Source: Fallopia convolvulus (taxonomy: Eukaryota; Streptophyta; Magnoliopsida; Caryophyllales; Polygonaceae). Taken from it: a DNA stretch of 64,000 bases. The notes below the pieces were generated by a model, which had not been told where the DNA came from, did no database searches, and saw nothing but the letters and a program-made list of their open reading frames with translations. Location: the NCBI GenBank assembly GCA_964016875.1, contig OZ024724.1, positions 48,080,899-48,144,898 of the forward strand, read 5' to 3'. Position numbers and translations under genes: made by a program. Positions 44,509 to 56,700 of the stretch are shown one piece after another; within the stretch, counting starts at the first letter, position 1; each line of letters opens with the position of its first letter.

Positions 44509-46700
44509 TCATCTCAGTTTAAGAAATTTCGATACGCATTCCAACCAAAGTAAGTGAAGATTCATTGTCTGCTGGCATTTTTTGTGGTTAATTGGATCTA
44601 ACGCTATACCTTTGTTTTAGGGCCTAAATACGAAGATTGGAACATGAAATTTTTAGGACTCAAGCAGAATGGGGAGATGCTGTTTGAGTGGCATAAAATG
44701 GTGGCGTGTTACAACCCTGAAACTCAGAGAAGATCATGTTGTAGAAGACTGGTTGCCAGGAGAATATATGCCATACATGGAGGAGAGTAATATTTTAATT
44801 TGCTGTAATTTCTCTTATCTATGGCATCACACTATGGGTGCTGAATGTGTAGTCAAGCAGACTGAAGAAGAGCATTCCTGGTCTTATTGCTTTGTTGATC
44901 TATTTTGACATGATACAAATGCTATTGCTCATTAAGTTATTCATGTTGATCACAAGTTTTGCTGGTACATATGTTGAAGAGAGACATCTGTTTTGTTTAT
45001 TTGTTGTTTGTGGTCTTAGACTCTTAGATAATCCCAAATTTTCTTTTAAGACTGCAGATGCAATATTTTTGGATTATTGTTGCACATTTCTGTGTGCTGG
45101 TGCCTCCGGGCTAGATCTTCATTGGAGCTGAGAAAGTTGTCTTAAAGTGGTACTCCTTGACCAATAGTATCTTAATAGATAGGTTGATTTCTTTATTTGT
45201 TGTTTAGTGTCATCTCGTATTTGATCTTAAGACTGCAGATGCAACATTTTTGGACTCCTTGTCTTACAGTAGTCCTTGATTGGATGTTGGCGGAAATCAA
45301 GAAGCCTGCACAGAATGATAGGAAGTTTGCTTTTGTGAATGGCTTGATTTTGTGCTTCTTCCATCTTTGTTGCATATCTAGGTTATGTAGTGGGTCTAAG
45401 TTAGCAATTGTCTTTTACTGTATTTTAACAAAAATTTGGACTTTGTTTATTCATCTTGTCAGTAGTGTTGTTTTAGCTGTAGCATCAGATGAAGCTGATG
45501 CACAGGGGTTAGCTCAGATATAAAGGCAACATAAACTTTAGTTTCCAGAAATACGCTGCTCTTGTGATTAATTCTTATAACTATGAATAAATTCCAATCC
45601 ACATTAATCAATTCCATGTTGAGCTAATCAAAGGTCAGTTTAGTGAGATCTAGCAAGGACTATAAAGTTAAATAAATTTACTCTGGTTTAATTTCAGTAA
45701 TTAATTATAAACTTGAATAAATTCGTGAAACAAGATTTGGTCTTAAACTTCAATACAAGTATTAGTACTTTAACATTTATATTGAGTGACTGAGGAATAG
45801 TACTCTAAGTTGTGAACAGAAAGAAAAAACTCATGCTAAAATGCTGACATTGTAACTCATCCATATAGATAATAAGCCACAAGTTTTTGACATACTTGTT
45901 AATGATGGAGCAAATTTTGGCAGTCAGATCTCCCTTGAATTCTTGTTCACTTACTTCCAAATAGTCAATCAACTCCTTTGACAAAGCTTTTACATTGCTC
46001 TCATTGACTAGCAGAGAAAAGACACAATTTCAAGGGCTCTTTTCCTGATCGAAGCATCTAAATCCTGAGTTATGAGGGGAGGTTGTTCAAAGTTAATCAG
46101 CATTGCTTGTTTTATGTTGCACGTTAAATTTTGTTTCCAAACAAAAGGTTGTATTCAAGGCGTTGCCTGGGAATTTTTGGTACATTATTTGCTGCTACTA
46201 ATGTTTTTGGGAATTATACATAGAAGGCTACATATATACTGTGGTAAAATTTCTGTTACATATAAGGTTATATACTGGCTGCTTCTATTACTATCTAAGC
46301 CTGCAAGTGAATCACAGATGATATGCTTGTGGAAGCACAAATTTACTTGGATGTGGTCAATATGGCCTTTATGTTGAAGTTTTTGTCTTCGGTAATGGTG
46401 TTACATGATCTTTATACATGATGGTAACTGGTAAGACAAACATATATTTTTTGGTCAGTGTTTGGGGAAAAAAAACATTCATTGGGTGAACAGTAGATAT
46501 GGGTTGTAATATATAGTTTCATGGCAGTTTGATGTTAAGCTATATAAAAGGGGTCAAATTGTGTTTATAATATCATACTGTGTCATGAATAACTAAGCTC
46601 TTGTGAGTATACTCGTGAAAATATTATTTCAGGTTGATGGGTAACAATATAACAGAGAGCCCCACTTACAACAAGAATTTGTATATGCTACAGACGCTTC
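44509..46700. other. Intergenic and 3' UTR, no recognised gene
   Basis: T-rich sequence downstream of the PPR gene. Small frames (44669-45523, 46072-46377) have no signature. A short duplicated text with AAGACTGCAGATGCAA appears near 45050 and 45230. Confidence 0.5.
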
Positions 46701-46729
46701 TATTATTCATCTTGTTCAGACTTTTGAAA

Positions 46730-47624
46730 CTACAAGAGCCGTCTCCTCAAAGTTTTCGTGGTGGTTTGGTAAGTCCGAAGCAACAATCCAACACTCAATC
46801 CAACTCCAAGGCAGACGCCGAGCCCAATTCCTACACCAACTCTCACACCAGCATTAAACCATGTCAACTCACCATCTTCCTCTTCACTGTACTCTCGTGT
46901 CCAGTACAAACTCACATCTTCTTCTTCACCCTCCATTTTATAGCTTCTGTACTTATCTGCTCCCTGTAACCCAAAAACCAAATTCAAGAAACCTTGTATA
47001 TTTAAGGAATGAGAATTCTGCTGTATTATGACGAAATACCTGCAAATCCAACTCTGAAGAAAAATAAGCATACTTCTGAGATTTATGCTGCAATGTTTCA
47101 GTTAAAATTAATGGAGCTCCAGAAACACAGCCAGCAGTGTACACTTCGATTACAGGCACTGCATATTCATCTGCCTTTAAGAAACTGGTGCAAGCCACTA
47201 ATTCAGATTTGCATCTCAGACTCCAATTCTTCTGCTCAAGCTCAAAAACTCCACTTAGCACAAGATTGTCTCTGTTGAAAACCTCAAACTTGACACTTCC
47301 TGCGAACCTGACAGAATCTGTGCTCACAAATGTAACTTCCTCAGATTTCTTATCCACGCGGTCTCTCCTGAGAAGAGACGAAACGCCGTCTGAGTGAAGG
47401 CTGCGTCTTTTGCCATTGACCTGGAGCAGAGTTTCAGGGTTGAGAGGAGTGTGATTGAGCTTGAGGGATTCAGGGGCGGAGTCGTCTATCAGGTCATTGG
47501 TGATCCTGATGTAGAAAATTCTTACATCAAACCAAGTTGGTGGTTGTGTTTTGAAATGAGGTCTAATAATGTGGAACCCGTTGTAGGCGATCTGATCGCC
47601 GTTCATAGTTCCACAAGAACCCAT
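46730..47624 (-). CDS. At1g01500-like protein of unknown function (two exons)
   Basis: A plant-specific family, sometimes labelled erythronate-4-phosphate dehydrogenase family without evidence. Exon 1 (47040-47624) contains TWFDVRIFYIRI, LLRRDRVDKKSEEVTFVSTD and IEVYTAGCVSGAPLILTETL. A CAG|GTATTT donor and TTACAG acceptor remove a 76-nt intron (46964-47039). Exon 2 (46730-46963) supplies the conserved end: an acidic stretch, GELTWFNAGVRVGVGIGLG, then a Gly-zipper-like hydrophobic segment and a basic C-terminus. Total 272 aa, of family length. The C-terminal segment could be a tail anchor. The start is the first ATG; a 5' UTR intron upstream is possible. Confidence 0.88.
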
Positions 47625-48930
47625 AATCCAACAACTTCAGGTGTCTGTCACCAAAGATCTGCAAGAAAACAAGGATTGCTTGTTCAATCCAACACATGAT
47701 GAAACTGGGATGAAGCTTCAAATACAAAATTATATCAACAAGACAATTAAACAAGCTTTACCCTGAGACAAACAAATTAAACTGTTGAGCTCCTCCAACT
47801 TTCCTTTTCAGCTCATAATACTATGCAAGAACAGAAGAAAAATCCAGAGGGAAACAGAGAGTTCAAATTTGCAGAACAATTGCAGCCAAGTAAAGAGTAT
47901 ATTTTTTTCAGTTTATCTCACACGAAATAAATATGCAGATATCACAATAATGAAAGCTATAAGGCTAACGATTTTTCATCCACTACTACGTGCTCTATCC
48001 AGTATCGAATGTATCAAATTCGAACAAGTGGTGATTGGCGCAGTCTTTTTCGAAAAGCTTCACATCCTTGTCAGTTCCAACTTGTGGCTCAAGATCTCGA
48101 ACACGGAACCAAACAAAAATCTGTGGAGGAAAATCTTCCTGTCAACTCTCAATTCTCATGAAGAAAATAGTAACATCGTATTAATCTGGCCCCATTTCTG
48201 GTTTGATTAGTTTGATTATTGTTTTTTTGAAGCTTGCGTAACGACTAGTCGTAATCTTATCCTCAAATTCCAGGTTGGAATTGATCGTCTTCATCTTATG
48301 AGTTATGACGTAGGAAGAATGATGCTGACCGGCAAAACAAGGTGCGGTATAAGTCGGAACCATATATATGTACATGAGCAGATGGGGCCGCAGGCTTGTT
48401 TCTTAATGGATTGACGATGCATTGGGCTATGGCCCAAATTTATTGAGTCCATTCCGCATTGTCTGTTTGATCGGGACATCTTTTGTACGTCAATTGCAGG
48501 TGACGACGTACGTGCTGTAGAATTCAACAACAAATTTGAGAATGGGTTTCTTTATAGAAGATGGATAAGAACACAGATTTTGTCAATAAAATTGAGAATG
48601 GTCGGAGTATATAAAATGTTTCTATCCGTTTTTAAATAAAATTTATGTTTTAGATTAGACTTTTTTATTTGCAGAACACATAAATGGCCCCTTAACATTT
48701 TCAATTGGTCACAATATGCAAGTTTAGGTACTCAATCGAACATTTTCAAAGGTGGGGTGTCAAAGTGACCAATTGGTCAAAGGCCAAGGAGCGTTTATGT
48801 ATTCGGCCCTTTTTTATTAAATGAAAAAAACAAAACATACACATTCCTTCACAATTATTCGCGTATTTTGTAAAAAAAAATTATTTTCGAAGAACATACT
48901 TAACATGTGTTGCATGTGTACTAAAATAGC
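47625..48930. other. Intergenic with a possible small foldback MITE
   Basis: The first part is the leader region of the At1g01500-like gene. At about 48675-48815, ACATAAATGGCCCCTTAAC and the complement of GGAGCGTTTATGTATTCGGC are partly inverted, with AATTGGTCAC inside, hinting at a decayed TIR element. No gene is seen. Confidence 0.4.
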
Positions 48931-48934
48931 TTTT

Positions 48935-49000
48935 TTTTTATCCGAAAGCAGGCAAAGCCCGAAATAAACTTTATTAATTAACTAGTAATGAAGTTTATTG
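48935..49000 (-). mobile_element. LINE 3' end remnant
   Basis: A T-run (48930s) precedes ATCCGAAAGCAGGCAAAGCC. Read on the minus strand this is GGCTTTGCCTGCTTTCGGAT then poly-A, a typical plant LINE tail. It is short and isolated. Confidence 0.45.
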
Positions 49001-49505
49001 AAATAGCTTTATGTGCATCATAACTAATTGAATATGCGATTTTTTATGCATATTGTTCATTAATTTCGAACTATTTTAATTTTTTCAGTTTTTAACGTTA
49101 CTTATAATATATATGTATAATATAGTTAGCTAGTTTCAATGCACATGTCGTTAGTTTCGACGCACATGCATAAACAAGGTGATCTTTTCAGTTATTTTGA
49201 TGTACGCATAGGTAGATTGATGCACATATATAAATAATATACAAATTTTTTTTGGTCATTTTGATGCGCATACAATTGATTTTGATGCACAAATATATAA
49301 CCATGCACCACATTCTGCTAGTTTTGATGCATATCCAACCAATTTTGATATACACACAAATAAGATGTATGTTTTAGTTATTTTGATACACACTATTCAT
49401 TTTGATGCGCACAAAACAATTAATTTTGATGCATAAACATATACTCATGCACATAGTTTTGATGAACAATCAATCTGTTTTGATGAGCACATAAATGGGA
49501 TTCAA

Positions 49506-50030
49506 TTTTTTTTATAAGGAAAGGAATTAGGGAAATTTACACTAAAGAGATATGAAATGCCCTAGAGCATATTCTTGCGGATGAGGTCCCTAAGGACCAG
49601 GTTGGAAGCAATTGGAAAGGAGGAGACACATCGAAAAGATCTAACGATGTAGTCCGCAACAGAATTGGCTTCTCTGAAGACGTAAGAAAAAGTCCAACTC
49701 TGAAAATGGTCTAGCAAACTCTGAATATCTGTTCGAATAAGCTCAATCTCCCAAGGACAGCTCCAATCACCTTGCACGTCTTTAACAAGTTGCGGGTTGT
49801 CGCCTTCAATCTGGATGTGAGGAACACCACGTCGGATGGCCTCAAGAATCTCCTAATAAAGAGCAATGACTTTAGTCATAACACTAAATGACAACCAAGT
49901 AATCCATCGTACATGCAAAATGGTGAACCCTATCGGTCTCGAAGGATGACCAAAAGAAGAGACGCCGTCATTATTCACTGCACCATCAAAATTGAGTTTC
50001 AATCGTTTTTGTGGGGGCATGGCCATCTAG
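49506..50030 (-). pseudogene. LINE 3' fragment with RNase H domain
   Basis: Minus strand: LNFDGAV (Asp), ILEAIRRGVPHIQIEGDN (Glu, Asp), WSCPWEIELIRTDIQSLL and REANSVADYIV (last Asp), ending KNML stop at 49562, then a short A tail at the 49506 edge. It is of the same general type as the RNase H at 15729-16300. One stop lies near 49855. 5'-truncated, as usual for LINE insertions. Confidence 0.78.
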
Positions 50031-50140
50031 TTCTCTCTTTTTTGTTGGTTTCTTGCTCCTTGTGGATTCAGTTTTTTACTGCTTTGATATACACCCAACT
50101 CATTTTAATGTATTTGGATAATTTTAATGCATATACTATA

Positions 50141-50380
50141 CTCCCTCCATTTCAAAATAGTTGATCTTAGACAAAATTTCACACGATTAAGGAAAATCTT
50201 TTTTTCCCAAATTACCCCTATAAGTACTCTTTATTTTTTTTTCAATTATCAATGGAAATTTTGGGATATGTGTAAAGTGGGGTATATATAAGGGTATAAA
50301 TGAAAAAAAAAAGTTACATGAACATCTATTTTGAAACAAAAAAAATTGTTTTAAGAACAACTATTTTGAAACGGATGGAG
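50141..50380. mobile_element. Stowaway-type MITE (Tc1/mariner), 240 bp
   Basis: The ends CTCCCTCCATTTCAAAATAG and the inverted CTCCATCCGTTTCAAAATAG pair, and TA lies on each side (50139-50140, 50381-50382). This is the classic Stowaway terminus. AT-rich interior, no ORF. Confidence 0.92.
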
Positions 50381-50570
50381 TAAGAGTTAATGCACATAAA
50401 AACTAATTTTGATGTACAAAAGGTTAATTTTTTGCTTGGGGTATTCCATATAATTTTTCGAACTCATTGACGTCGAATGACTTATATAGGTAAAGATGGT
50501 TGTCCTTAATTGAGAATGGATCCAAAGTTGGACTTCCCCTAGTTAGATTTTGATGTACGCTTATACATGT

Positions 50571-51075
50571 ATGTAGGGTTGTCAAAATTTTGACCCGACC
50601 CGAGAAACCCGCCAAACTCCAAACCCGACCCGATCCATAAAAAAGAAATTTTTTATATCCGAGACATGTTTGATCCGAACTGATATGACTCGAATCCGAA
50701 AAAATCCGAACCCGAGATTAACTCGAAATCGATTATACCCGAATGGACTAAGCTTGATGCAACCCGATATCCGATGCTACCTGACCCGAAGTCATCTGAA
50801 AATCCGAAATTACCCGACCCGAAACCATCCGAAAAATACATTATGTTTTAAAATATTAATAATAGTGAATATTTATTATAATTATATTTTAATTTAAATA
50901 TTATATTAAACATTTAGACTTTAGAGTAGCTAAACTACACAAAATCATCATTTGATATATGGTCTGAATAAAAATCCGGCTTACTTGAAATCAGATTAAC
51001 CAGAAATTCGGCCAAAGTCGAAATCCAATTCACCCAAAATCCGAAAAACCCAAAACCCGACATGGTATAGTTTTA
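50571..51075. mobile_element. Possible hAT-type non-autonomous element with CCCGACCCGA repeats
   Basis: It begins TAGGGTTGTCAAAATTTTGACCCG, a common plant hAT-like start, and is rich in CCCGA/CCGAA motifs at both ends (50595-50830 and 50970-51065). The mirror end was not found, so the right boundary is a guess. Confidence 0.4.
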
Positions 51076-51267
51076 CGGTTTTACCACTTCAAACGTCCTT
51101 TTCTTAAAAAAATTTCAATGGCAATCGAGAAAATGATACTCGTCCTAACTTCGACTTCTTTTCCTTCCAAAAAATCATTAATTCGCATGTACAAGGTATC
51201 CCAAAGTAACCCACTTCACGCCTATCATAAGATAATTATCCCCCAAAAGTCATTAATCCATATGTAA

Positions 51268-51593
51268 TGTTTTGGACAAGAATTATCCAATGGAAAATTC
51301 AATATTCAGGAAGTGATATGGAGCTAATCTTACCGATTTTTCACTCAGAAATAATAGAGGAAAGATTGAGACTAATCGGACAACGATTCAAATCAAAGAG
51401 AAAAAGTTCTATCGTTTTCAGTTGTTTTGTGTTACAGCCAACTGTCATCCTTCCCAGTTTCAAATTACATTTTATTTCCCCGTCACCTTCACCTCCCACC
51501 GATCACTATCCCACCTATCGAGAATAATCTGGTGTCTTTGTTCCTATGTTGTTTCTGGCATCTAGTTGAACTTTGAGGAAACGAGGCCCAACA
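51268..51593 (-). repeat. 3' LTR (326 bp)
   Basis: TGTTTTGGACAAGAATT at one edge and GGCCCAACA at the other. It parallels 55219-55619 but lacks about 75 bp internally (after the CCCACC stretch). A short G-rich tract (TTTTTGGGGCTAA on the minus strand) adjoins it as the polypurine tract. Confidence 0.88.
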
Positions 51594-51699
51594 TTAGCCC
51601 CAAAAATATTACAATCGAAATACCCGGAGGCAGGAAATTGCTACTCACTCCCCCTGGGTGATTTTAGAACAACACCAATTCCTATCCCTCTGGCATTTG

Positions 51700-52250
51700 A
51701 AGCCCCTTAAGTGAGCAATGTCCAAGTTTCAATGCCATTAGTTTCCGCTAAGAGGGCTTCTTGTTGATGGGCGCTTGCCTCTAGTGTTGGGATGAAATCA
51801 ACCATGAAATCTGCCAACGCTTGAGACTTCATGGCTGTTCTAGGTTCATAACTGATGTTGAACCTGCTGAGGTGGATTGCCCACTTGGTCATCCTCACAT
51901 TGAACTTTGGTCTCTACAACACCGCCTTCAATGGGTAGCTGGTACGGACTATTTTTGCATGTGACTCAAACAAGGTACCTTTTCTAAGGGTGAGTACCTT
52001 TTTTCAACAACTAAGAGGGATTTGTTGATGTAATATACTAGCAGTTGGTCACCATCCTCTTTGAATGTTAAGACCCCTCTAATTGCTGATTTGGTTAAGA
52101 CTAAGTACAAAGGTAACGCCTTTACCTCCTTAGGCTTAGAGAGCAACAAGGGATTTGTAAAGTAGGCCTTCAACTGCTAGAATGCTTCCCCGTGCTTAGG
52201 CGTCCATTCAAATGCCTTGTTCTTGCGCAAGACATCATAGAATAGTTGGC
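51700..52250 (-). pseudogene. gypsy RNase H region
   Basis: Minus-strand pieces read LPLYLVLTKSAIRGVL, DGDQLLVYYINKSL, EKRYSPLEK and WAIHLSRFNISYEPRTAMK, the RNase H that follows RT in plant gypsy elements. It is broken by frameshifts near 51940, and nothing of integrase follows. Confidence 0.75.
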
Positions 52251-52374
52251 ATCGATTAGATGACTTGGATATAAATCTATTCAGCGTTGCGATTTTGTCG
52301 GTCAATTTTTGTACATCTTTTAGGCATCTGGGGATCATAGGTTGGCAATTGCTCGTATTTGATCGGGACTGGCT

Positions 52375-52900
52375 TCAATTCCACGTTGAGTTACCATGAA
52401 GCCCAAGAATGTACCTAATGTTATCCCGAAAATACATTTGTAGGGGTTTAACTTCAAACGGTTGCTTTTGAGGATCTAGAAGGCCTCTTTGAAATGACTT
52501 GATGAGCATGTCGTTGATATACACCTCCATGGCTCTCCAGATATGCTGCTGGAACATGCGATTTAGTAGTCGCTGAAAAGTAGCCCCAACATTCTTGAGT
52601 CCGAAAGGCATCACCTTGTAGCGGTAAGTCCCTTGACTTGTGATGAACGTTGTCTTTTCTTGGTATGAGCGATGCATGCGAATCTGGTTATATCCATTGA
52701 ACGCATCCATGAAGGTGAGCATCTCGTGACCTGATGTGGCATCAACGATGGCGTCTATATGCGGCAAAGGAAATGAGTCCTTAGGGAAGGCCTTGTTAAG
52801 GTCCCTAAAATCTACGTAGACTCTCCATTTTCCCTTTTTGTAGCTCACCACCACCACATTGGCCAACCATTCCGGTTATTTCACTTCTCTCACTTTCTTA
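52375..52900 (-). pseudogene. gypsy reverse transcriptase
   Basis: VYVDFRDLNKAFPKDSFPLP, TFMDAFNGYNQI (first Asp) and VMPFGLKNVGATFQRLLN are intact. The active-site box reads YIND instead of Y-x-DD: the first Asp of the pair is Asn (GAC to AAC type change). Together with frame breaks this shows the copy is catalytically dead. Confidence 0.85.
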
Positions 52901-53387
52901 GTTTTGAGCAACTTTTGCACTTCCTCCGTTCCTCATCCACGAACAGATTCCTTTCTGGGGCGAACTTTTGCTGCTTTTGTTTAATCGGAGGATGGAAGGA
53001 TCTACATTCAGCCGATTGGTGATAACCTTCGGATTGATTCCGACCATGTCCTCGTGCATCCAAGCAAAAAATCACTATTTATTCTCAGGAAGTGCATCAA
53101 ACCAACCTTGGTGTTTGGGTCGAGATCCCACCCTATCTTCACCATTCGTTGCGGATCTCAAGCGTAAAGGGATACTTCCTCGACTTTCTCTGCCTCGGGG
53201 TCTTGAGACGGTATAATACCCTTGACTTCTTGTGATTGCTATGCGATGTGGGCGACCATCGCCTTGAGAATTGACTTATAGCACTCCCTGGACAGTTGTT
53301 GATCGCCTTTTATCTCCCGAATTCCCCAATGGGTGGGAAATTTGATGGTTTGGTGGTAGGTAGACGACCCTACCTTCATTCATATAT

Positions 53388-53640
53388 CTACGGTCGTCCC
53401 ATAATGATGTTGTAACATGATGGACAGTATAGGCCCGAGAACCTTACTTGCAAATTCACTCCCTTAGAGTATGTGGGTAAGGTGATTTCGCCTAGTATGT
53501 GAGCAATCTCGCAGGTTAACCCCACAAGCGCTATCGACACTTTGACAATATCCTCCTCTTTTAGGCCCATCTCCTTGAGGGCATCTATTGTGAGCATGTT
53601 TGGTGCAATCTCAGCGAGTCACCCCCGAGATTGCAGGAAG
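53388..53640 (-). pseudogene. gypsy protease, C-terminal part
   Basis: LVGLTCEIAHILGEITLP followed by YNIIMGRP corresponds to the second half of the retropepsin (the flap and the I-L-G-R-P block). The catalytic DTG region upstream is not readable. Confidence 0.65.
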
Positions 53641-54099
53641 GCCAACACTTTTCGGTGAGCATGGCACTCCTCATTTTCATGCTCATATTCTTCGTGGAAA
53701 TTTTACCATCCTGTCATGTCCCTCTTCGGATTAGGGTTCTCGACCTTCTTGAGCCATCAAATTTTTCCACCAAACCTCTCAAGACCTTTCACCACCACCT
53801 CAGTGGGCGTCATGCCAAGATTGTACTCTTGGATTTTGGGTGGCGGTGGCCCATCGTGTTTTCCTCTCGATTTTTAACGCATGTAGCATGCATCCCGGGT
53901 GTCTCAAGGCAAGTTTTAGGATAAGGTTGGTCGCGACACTCTCGAGGGTGGTCAAGGTGCAATTTTCCTTTCCACCCGGTCAAACACTGATGGGGTCCTC
54001 ATTGGGGCTTCATCTTCTTCCAACTGGATGTGTGCAAGACCTTTCACTTGGACATCCTCGAAGCTGAGGCACGAGTACTTGGTTATTTACCTATAAAGC

Positions 54100-55190
54100 T
54101 CACTATTGGGGATCAACCCTCTCCGGAAAGCTTCTATCGAAGTTGGAATATCGCTAAGTGGAGTAGCGACCCTTTCCCTGTTGAAACGATTGAGGTCGAC
54201 CCTTAGGGATTCTCCAAGCCTTTGGGGCACTCTGTATAGGTCATTGGATTCTTTCATAAGCTTCTAGATACTGGCGAACTGGATTTTGAAGGCGTCTACG
54301 AGGCCTGCGAAAGACCTTATACATCCTCGGGGCAGGTTAATGAACCAGGTATGGGCCGCGCCAAATAGAGCTATCCCAAACCCTTTTCACATCATTGCCA
54401 CCCTGAAATTCTTTGGGATCGAGATCGACATCATTTTCTGATTGAATATGGACACAAGCTCGTTAAGATCTTCGGTCCCATCATATATCAGGATTGTGGG
54501 AATGTCGAACTTCTTGGGTATATCCAAACTGACAATTGCAGCCAAAAAAAGAGGTTTGTCATAGCTATATGGAGCTTCCTTCTCAATAGGACAAGGAACC
54601 CCCCAAGATTTGGGCGATCTTCTCCTCTATCCCCCTCAGGCTCTCTCTCATATACTTTTGGAATAGTATGTCCACGTGGGAATCCGGAGGGGTTGTTTGA
54701 CCTTTTGACCGTCTAGCATACACGAGATGGTAGATGCCGGTTCTTGGAGCCCCGCTACCAGACGCCAATGTAGCGGGCATCCTTGGGATAGTAGCGAGTG
54801 ACGTGACCATGTATGCCATCAAGGGCTGGCCGCCGAATGCCGAGGAGGAAGGGTTAGCCACCCGATCCATATTGAGGCAAGCGGTTACCTCCCGAATGAT
54901 GCCGACGGGCCTCGCTCTGGCTTGAACAATCGTGGCCAACTGTGGTTATTTACGTAGTTGGGTATTCTCTTCCAACAACTCTTTGACTTGATATATCTTG
55001 CTGCAAATCCTTGATATTGGTGGTGAACTCCCCGAAGATGTCATGGATGTCCTAAGAGTCCCTAGAAATGCCTTCCCCAAAATTGCTTGCCGCGTTAAAG
55101 TTGCGTTTCTCGTTTTGGTCACCCTCGATGACAGCGGGAGTGATCTTGAGCGAGTTGATGTTTAGGTTAGGATTTTTGACGAAAAGTATC
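54100..55190 (-). pseudogene. gypsy gag
   Basis: The N-terminal coiled region (EENTQL near 54960) is followed by NMDRVANPSSSAFGGQP, then VDILFQKYMRESLRGIEEKI, and the Retrotrans_gag-like core can be read in fragments to about 54100. Multiple frame breaks. The long N-terminal piece is shared with the copy at 17200-17560. Confidence 0.65.
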
Positions 55191-55218
55191 GGCTAGGGCC
55201 CCATGGTGGGCACTAATT

Positions 55219-55619
55219 TATTTTGGACAAGAATTAGCCGACGATGAATTCATTATCCCGGATGTGATATGGAGCTAATCTAACCGATTTTTCACTTAGA
55301 AAAAATAGAGAGCATATAGAGAATAATCAGACAATGATTCAAATCGAAGAGAAAAAGTTCTATTGATTTTGGTTGTTTCGTGTTACTGCCAACTATCCTC
55401 CTTCCCATTATTTGATTACATTTTACCCCCTATCGTCGGCGGTTACATCCTCACCTCCCACCGATCACTATCCCACGTTCTCCTCAATTCGTCTCTGGCT
55501 CTAACCGTCGAATCTTGCTACAGAAGACACCCACGATCTTTCGGGACGGTCTGGTGTCTTTGGGCCTATGTGTTATATTTTTTGCATCGGGTTCGGCTTT
55601 GAGGAAATGGGGCCCAACA
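55219..55619 (-). repeat. 5' LTR (401 bp)
   Basis: Pairs with 51268-51593. The inner edge reads TATTTTGG instead of TGTTTTGG, so the terminal dinucleotide has mutated. The primer binding site follows as AGTGCCCACCATGGGGC on the minus strand. Confidence 0.88.
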
Positions 55620-55624
55620 TGTAA

Positions 55625-56620
55625 TATAATGAGAAAGTTTGAGTTGAAAAAATTGCCTAAATAAATGTCATTATTTCACAACAATTAATTTTACGGTTTT
55701 CTTAACTTCTTTACTCTCCTAGCATATCTAACTATTACAAAAACTGTCTTCGGTTTCATGTTGAGTGTTTTTTATCTTCTCTAGATTTCATGTTTATGAC
55801 TTTTAAGTTTATTTTGTTGTGGTTTAAGTGTGTACCATATGGAAAAGTTCTATGCATTTACCCTTGTTTGACTATTTTGTGTTTCTTTTTTTATTATGCA
55901 TTGCTAAATTCCATTGTGTTTGGCTAGTTATTGAAGTCATGATTTGCATATTGTTGCGAGGTTTGATTGATTCTCAACAAACTTGAATAGCGTTTATTCC
56001 TTGTGCTTAATTGAATCTAAACTAGGGTTTCGTTAGATTAGCTACCTAATTGAATTTCTAGTTATAACTGAATCTTGTTAATTACCAGTCGGAGTTAATT
56101 AATTTGATCAAGAGTATACTTTAATCAAATTAGTACCAGGGTGACTAGTTGGTTAAAGAAGGGAATAAATTCACAAGTCACTTAGATGTCTGGTTGTTTG
56201 AGTGCTTGTTTCTATTGATAACTTGAATCGTTATGTTGTTGTTTAATTGAATCTAGTTGGTCTTCTAGGTTGTTAGATAATTAGGGTTGTTATACGGGTA
56301 GTTCTTTCAACAGAAACTGAAGTTCGGGTCATAATCCTTAGTAGGGTCATAATCCACAATAGATTATTCAAGAGAGAAGAGAATCGATGATCAACAAAGC
56401 AACGTCATGATGGATTTAACTAGTTGAACACGCTTGTCTTTCATATATTATAATCATATTTGCATTCATATCAATCATAAACCCCCTTTAACTTAGTAAT
56501 ATTATTTAAATACAAGTAATTTGAGTCCATGTGGGTTCGACCCTTGCTTCCACTATATTTAGGTTTGAAAGTTAGGATATTTCTTTGACAATGCTTTTAC
56601 AACGACATAAGTGTTCGTCA
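55625..56620 (+). repeat. Probable Athila 5' LTR
   Basis: The downstream edge is fixed by GTGTTCGTCA followed two bases later by the primer binding site. The sequence is T-rich and non-coding. The upstream edge is not seen and may lie beyond the inserted gypsy element (before 51263). Confidence 0.5.
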
Positions 56621-56622
56621 AA

Positions 56623-56640
56623 TTTGGCGCCGTTGTTGCA
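56623..56640 (+). other. Athila primer binding site
   Basis: TTGGCGCCGTTGTTGCAG follows the LTR edge. Athila elements use a TTGGCGCCGTTG-type site, matching Asp-tRNA. Confidence 0.75.
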
Positions 56641-56700
56641 GACTCGGCTAATTATTTGTGTTTATCTAGTGTTACTTTTTTTTTTGTGTGAACCACTTGC

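Larger units (their letters stand above)
49010..50570 (+). repeat. Degenerate minisatellite based on TTTTGATGCACA, interrupted by two insertions
   Basis: Variants of AATTTTGATGCACATA recur every 20-45 bases from 49010 to 49500, resume at 50080-50140, and again at 50385-50560. The gaps are exactly the LINE fragment and the Stowaway MITE. No ORF. Confidence 0.7.
51268..55619 (-). mobile_element. gypsy retrotransposon with both LTRs, lacking integrase
   Basis: Minus strand. The 5' LTR is 55219-55619, with a primer binding site inside it, then gag (about 54550-55180), protease, RT and RNase H, then the 3' LTR 51268-51593. A perfect 5-bp duplication TGTAA flanks it (51263-51267 and 55620-55624). 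RNase H runs almost directly into the 3' LTR, so integrase is deleted. Stops and frameshifts are frequent. It is the same family as the fragment at 16740-17572. Confidence 0.88.

Noticed and set aside
44669..45523. Three short plus-strand frames after the PPR gene
   Set aside because: T-rich, no motif, no splice support; treated as UTR or intergenic.
47785..48210. 141-codon plus-strand frame
   Set aside because: No recognisable domain and unremarkable composition; probably chance.
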